A stretch of DNA of 64,000 nt, taken from the NCBI GenBank assembly GCA_013076295.1, contig RQOL01000861.1, forward strand, positions 2,046,001 through 2,110,000. The letters run 5' to 3'. Origin of the DNA: Sanderia malayensis (lineage: Eukaryota > Cnidaria > Scyphozoa > Semaeostomeae > Pelagiidae). A program made the translations under genes and the position numbers. Shown here one piece after another: positions 59,825-64,000 of this stretch. Every line of letters starts with the position of its first letter. Position 1 is the first letter of the stretch. The notes below the pieces were generated by a model. That model had not been told where the DNA came from and searched no databases. It saw only the letters and a list, made by a program, of their open reading frames with translations.

Positions 59825-60545
59825 TGAAGGAATACTATTTTCTTTGGATTGCTTACATTTCACCTCTTAACATGGGAGGTATAAATATTTTCATATCGAT
59901 CGGGACATTGGTTTAAAAGTCACTACTCATTATGAGTAGTGATGATGAAGATTTTTAGTGATCTTTACAAGTACAGTGCTGCTTAAAGGTGTATGACCAA
60001 ATACAGTTAGATATTTATATATATTAGATTATAATGCATTGGTATTAAGTAAAATACAGCTACGATTTGAAAAGATATCCAATTCAGTCACTAACCAAGT
60101 TTCTTGTTTTCGCTCTAGTATTTTTGCTGAAACTTCACAATGAGGAAAAAGTTAAAAAAATACGAAAGGGGAAATTTTAGTTGTTTACGTTTGCACTTGG
60201 TTTCGATAAATTGTTAACTTGCTAATGGGCTCTAAATATATCTTCGTTTTTGTTTTGGATATTTAATTCAACTGCGAAAATGAATTAGCACTGTTAATAC
60301 CTGAAATGCCGTGCAGTTTTAGCTTAAAAGACACTTGGACAGCTATTTACCTCGGTTTTGATAGGAAGAATCTTTATTCGCTTAAAATGTTTTTTTCGAA
60401 ACTATCAAAAATTGCTTAAATTCCGCAGGGGAGGGAAAAAGTTTAAATTCCGAGCGAGTTCGGGAAGGATTTTAGTTTAGTGGTGTTTCAGTTGTTGATA
60501 ACTATCAGCTGAATTTTGCATCAACTTGCTTTTTTACTTTTCTAA
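59825..60545. other. Intergenic between PLEKHA8 and the Gly-rich gene
   Basis: AT-rich; holds the PLEKHA8 3' UTR and the promoter side of the next gene. No repeat family or RNA gene recognised. Confidence 0.4.
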
Positions 60546-62083
60546 ATGGCCGGAGCATTTTTTGGAGGTCTTTTTCAGACTATTGGTGGTGGCATAGCAA
60601 CGGCTGCAACTTTGGGCTTGAACCAAGATGTTCTCGACTGGACTGCGGAAGGTGCGAACAGAGTAGCAGATAATGCAGAGAAAGCGTGGGGCAAAGATGG
60701 GGAAATCACCAAATTTGTAGAAGGGGTGCCAGGTAATGCAGTTAATTCAATTTTCTATTTTTTCACCTTTTCCAAATGTTTAATGGAATCGGTATGCAAT
60801 CACTCTTTTATGCGTAAGTCTAAGCTCTAACCCTACCTCTTTCATGCGGCTCATTGAAATATCGATGTTTCTTGCAGTTGTTGGTTATGTTGCATCCGCT
60901 GGCCACGGCATCGCAGCAGCAGTGACCGGTGATGAAGAAGATTTGCAAAGAGCTAGAAGAGCATGTGCAGCATCTACAAAGAGCGGGTTGGTTGCTACTG
61001 GTGCAACAGTTGGTATTTTAGGAGGACCAGCAGGTAGGTCACAATTAGTAGCATCTTCATTTTATCAGAATACTTGGTAAACTTTGCTAAGCTTCAATAT
61101 TCTTCATGGTGTGTTGTTTCGAATTTACAGGCATAGCTGCAGGGGCAGGCTTGGGTAGCATGGCTGGCCAATGTGCGGAAAAAGGGATCAATCATGCAAA
61201 TGATAAAGAGTTCCAAACCTCAGCCGGGACATTCCACGATTTTCATGCAGGCCATTTCATAGGGGAAGCAGCATTTGATGTTGCCTTGGCAGGAATTGGT
61301 GCAAGTACGCTATTATTTGTGTTTTACCATCTTAGCTTTACTCTTAAACTGCCTCATGATATAATATTACCTTCCTTGAACAAGGTCCTTAAATAGATCA
61401 TTACCGCTTATCATTAACAGCAGAGGCGTAGGAGTGCACAAAAAAGTGGGGGGGGGGGGGGTACGTGACGTGTTTAATCTCAATAGGGACAAATTTTATC
61501 CATAAAAGAAGCGTGCTTCATGCTTGGAGATAAGTAGTCCTCAGCCTTCTTGGCTTTTACATCACTGCATAACAGCATTTGCTAATGCCTTTGGTGACTA
61601 AGAGTGATATAACAAATGCTGTTATGTTATGCTATGTTATGTTATGTTATGCCTCAGGAATTTGAAAGGGGCGGGGCGTTATCTAACATTAATTGTCAAA
61701 CCATGAAAGACCATTTGAGTGAGCGCAATAAATGAATGAAGTTTCGGCAAAGGGAGAGAGCTCTGGTTCCCTTGTCCTTCCCCCCTCCCTATGGCTGCGC
61801 CTCTGTAGTGGACTGGTAAGAGAATGTGGTATTTGGCATTTAGAGTATAGTCAGCTGATGATGATTAACATGCATTGTATGTTGCATTGCAGACATGCCA
61901 AATGTAGCCGGCAATGCTGCTGCAAGGAAGGTTGTTGGGCCAAGTCTAAAAGAAGTTGGAGGAGGTGGGATACAGAGAAATATTGTCAAAAATGTTGTGA
62001 AGAAGTCTATTCCTAATCCTGCAACAAAAGTGGCAGGGCATGCAATGAAAAAGGCTTACAACCCAAGAGCGCCACGAGATTAA
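60546..62083 (+). CDS. Unrecognised Gly/Ala-rich protein, 235 aa
   Basis: Four exons: 60546-60732, 60878-61033, 61131-61304, 61893-62083, all GT-AG, totalling 708 nt in one frame. I do not recognise the family. The N-terminus MAGAFFGGLFQTIGGGIATA is glycine-rich without a classical signal peptide. An acidic/basic amphipathic part follows (DWTAEGANRVADNAEKAWGK). The segment GLVATGATVGILGGPAGIAA then GAGLGSMAG, spanning exons 2 and 3, is a glycine-zipper-like hydrophobic stretch that could pack as a membrane hairpin. His/Asp-rich FHDFHAGHF follows, then a basic C-terminus (KNVVKKSIPNP, KKAYNPRAPRD). The composition suggests a small membrane-associated or pore-like protein, but that is a guess. 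No neighbour clue. Confidence 0.72.
61448..61463. repeat. Poly-G run in intron 3
   Basis: A run of G bases interrupted only at its edges, followed about 160 bp later by an ATGTT pentamer repeat (61617-61655). Simple-sequence DNA inside the 588-bp third intron of the Gly-rich gene; no other feature seen in that intron. Confidence 0.7.
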
Positions 62084-64000
62084 ATAACGATTTGTCAAAC
62101 TTTATTCTTTAATCGCAACTTTAATATATTCATAACTCAATCATTACAAGATATTTCACGTATTATGTACATTTTTTAATACTTATACACACTTTTTTAT
62201 AAGAGTCAAGTTTCTAAGAAAGTTGGTACTAAATTTTTTTTGAAATTTAAAAATAAGACCGTTATGTTATGAAGGTTTTGTTATTGCCCGCAACGAGCGC
62301 GCGATAGCGCGCGAGTGAAGGGCTTATAGTCTGCCCCGCGTTTTAGGAGCATGTGGAAGCTTCTGTTCATGTTGTCAGCAGATTTTGTCACTTTATCAGC
62401 AGATTTTGTCACTTTTTTGCTGCCATGACAACTGTCAATCAATTTTATTGTAAATCAATTTTTGTGCTGTTATGGCAACAATCAATCAAATGCACTGGGA
62501 AACAATCGGATAAGTCAATCAAGTGTCACATCGCATGGCACGATGCAATGTGAGCCAGCCAAAAGCATGCAAAAAGGGGCAGTGAACCTTTCTCAACCAG
62601 GAAAGACAGATTGCTGGGCAAATAGGGATCATTTTGTGAAGGTACGTTAATTATTTTGCGAAATAGGAAACTTAAACACTGTTACTGCAGTTTCCATTAT
62701 TAGCAATTAAATGTTTTCATTTGAAATTATTTGGGAATTTGCAACGAAAAATAGGAAATAAATAATATTTGAATTACAGATTTGTCCGACGCCATTTTTT
62801 TCTTGTGTTTTGTGCTGTGCCCCCATATTGATTTCTTCAAGGATCAAGGTTTTTTGCTAAAGTTTTGGTTGTTCAAATGTTTGCAAATGAAAGAGAAATT
62901 AATAAATCAGATCAGCAGCTTATTATGTTTTTAATTAGAGTAGGTATGTTATTCATGGCTTTCGTCATCCGCCATGAATTGATCTGCTTGAGTGCAGTTG
63001 AAGAAAGGAATTTGCGGTATTCTGGTACTTTGTAATCTTAATAAATTGGCAGTTTAAATCAATTATGAACCGAGGAGCATCAAGATATTTTTTTATATAT
63101 TTAGACTAGCTATATATGGAAAGTGAAAAATATATGCTTATTTTCAACTATTACAAACGTAGGACATATACTAAATATTATTAACAACAGTTTTGTTACA
63201 TTGTCTTAATCTTTCTATTATATCTTGATTATATTAATGTTTGGTTAGATACTATTTTAAACAATTTCTCTTTGCTTCGTTTTCTTAACATCCCCATGAC
63301 ATGACTTAACAACACCGGCTTTCAAAATTCTCTGGTGTAACTCCAAAGTATTGTTTTACTCCAAAGTATCCGTCTCGTTTTGTCGTCTTCGAGGAGCTTC
63401 ATGTTTGCGGGCAGTGCTAGCAAGAGCTATTTCTAGTTAGTGCACAACTTATGAAAATTTACATCGCTTCGAATTTAAATTCATTTGATTATTTTTCACC
63501 AGTGTGTCTGCCTGTGCCTGGAAACATCAAATATGCGCCTCCCTAGCGGTCTTTCGTGGCATTCGGTCACGCATCAGTTTTTGCCTGCTTCGCTGCGGCT
63601 TTTCTTTCAACAAACAATTCATTTGTCAAGTGGACAAAATATCATAATTTGGCGCGAAGCAACGAATTTAATGCATTGTATTCTCCATTGCTCATCAAGC
63701 GTGTGAATTTAATCAACCTAAACAAAATTTACTGGATATTATTCAAATAACATTGCATTTTCAAAAGATAAAGGTTATTTGTGGTTAATATTCTGACCTC
63801 TAAGTTTTTGAACAAAGGCAAGAGTTTTAGAATTTCGTTGCTGCTGGCTGCTGGGTTTGTGGTTGGTTTGCGAGACGCACATCTGATCTAACAAACCAAT
63901 CTTGAAATTTGGCAGGTGCAAGAATCGTGTTTTAAGAACACACCCTATTTCATATCGTCTGAGAACATTGCAACTAAATCATCTGATTGTATTCAAGTCA
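62084..64000. other. Right end, no gene recognised
   Basis: Nearly 1.9 kb of AT-rich DNA with only short, repeat-free open frames that lack family resemblance or splice-consistent partners. It includes a GC-rich palindrome GCGCGCGATAGCGCGC at about 62298. The first part is probably 3' UTR of the Gly-rich gene. Confidence 0.45.

Noticed and set aside
59681..59863. Minus-strand 60-codon frame
   Set aside because: Opposite strand of the last PLEKHA8 exon.

Overview
The window is nuclear DNA from an invertebrate animal. Genes are split into many short exons with AT-rich, mostly 80-500 bp GT-AG introns. Full-length LRP, SART1, SLX9 and PLEKHA8-type genes are present, and telomere-type TTAGGG DNA occurs. 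A non-bilaterian such as a sponge or cnidarian fits the compact gene structure and the many small DNA transposons, but this is inference and the species is not determined. All exon models below were built by hand from splice sites and reading phase; each sums to a whole number of codons.

Layout. (1) 1-6946, plus strand: SART1/Snu66, a U4/U6.U5 tri-snRNP splicing factor, 31 visible exons, 5' end outside the window. (2) 6947-8199: convergent intergenic gap holding a dense cluster of short perfect palindromes (about 7222-7780). (3) 8200-41790, minus strand: one giant LDL-receptor-related protein gene of the LRP1/LRP2 class, complete from signal peptide to stop, 64 coding exons and 4,639 aa. Its 36 LDLa repeats are grouped 7-8-10-11, with eight YWTD propellers, a furin-type RKRR site in the last propeller, six C-terminal EGF repeats, one membrane helix and a short tail with NPAF and NPLY. 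Its introns carry many small transposons, SINEs and minisatellites. (4) 41791-51405: gene-free. It holds a 424-bp hAT-type element with a perfect 8-bp target duplication and a 7-kb satellite (43325-50412) of about 152-bp monomers rich in TTAGGG variants, with two pure telomeric islands. (5) 51406-52773, minus: a small SLX9/FAM207A ribosome-biogenesis gene. (6) 53038-59824, plus: PLEKHA8/FAPP2, with a PI4P-type PH domain and a glycolipid-transfer domain; it is divergent from SLX9 across 264 bp. Its first intron is filled by a 2,050-bp inverted-repeat transposon with a 9-bp target duplication and at least three smaller elements nested inside. (7) 60546-62083, plus: a four-exon gene for an unrecognised 235-aa Gly/Ala-rich protein. 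(8) 62084-64000: no gene seen.

The genes do not form a pathway. SART1 (splicing) and SLX9 (pre-ribosome maturation/export) are housekeeping genes. LRP is an endocytic receptor at the plasma membrane. PLEKHA8 moves glycosphingolipid at the trans-Golgi. The most notable observations are the LRP receptor that combines megalin-like repeat counts with LRP1-like C-terminal features, the interstitial telomere-like satellite with higher-order structure, and the nested transposons in PLEKHA8 intron 1.
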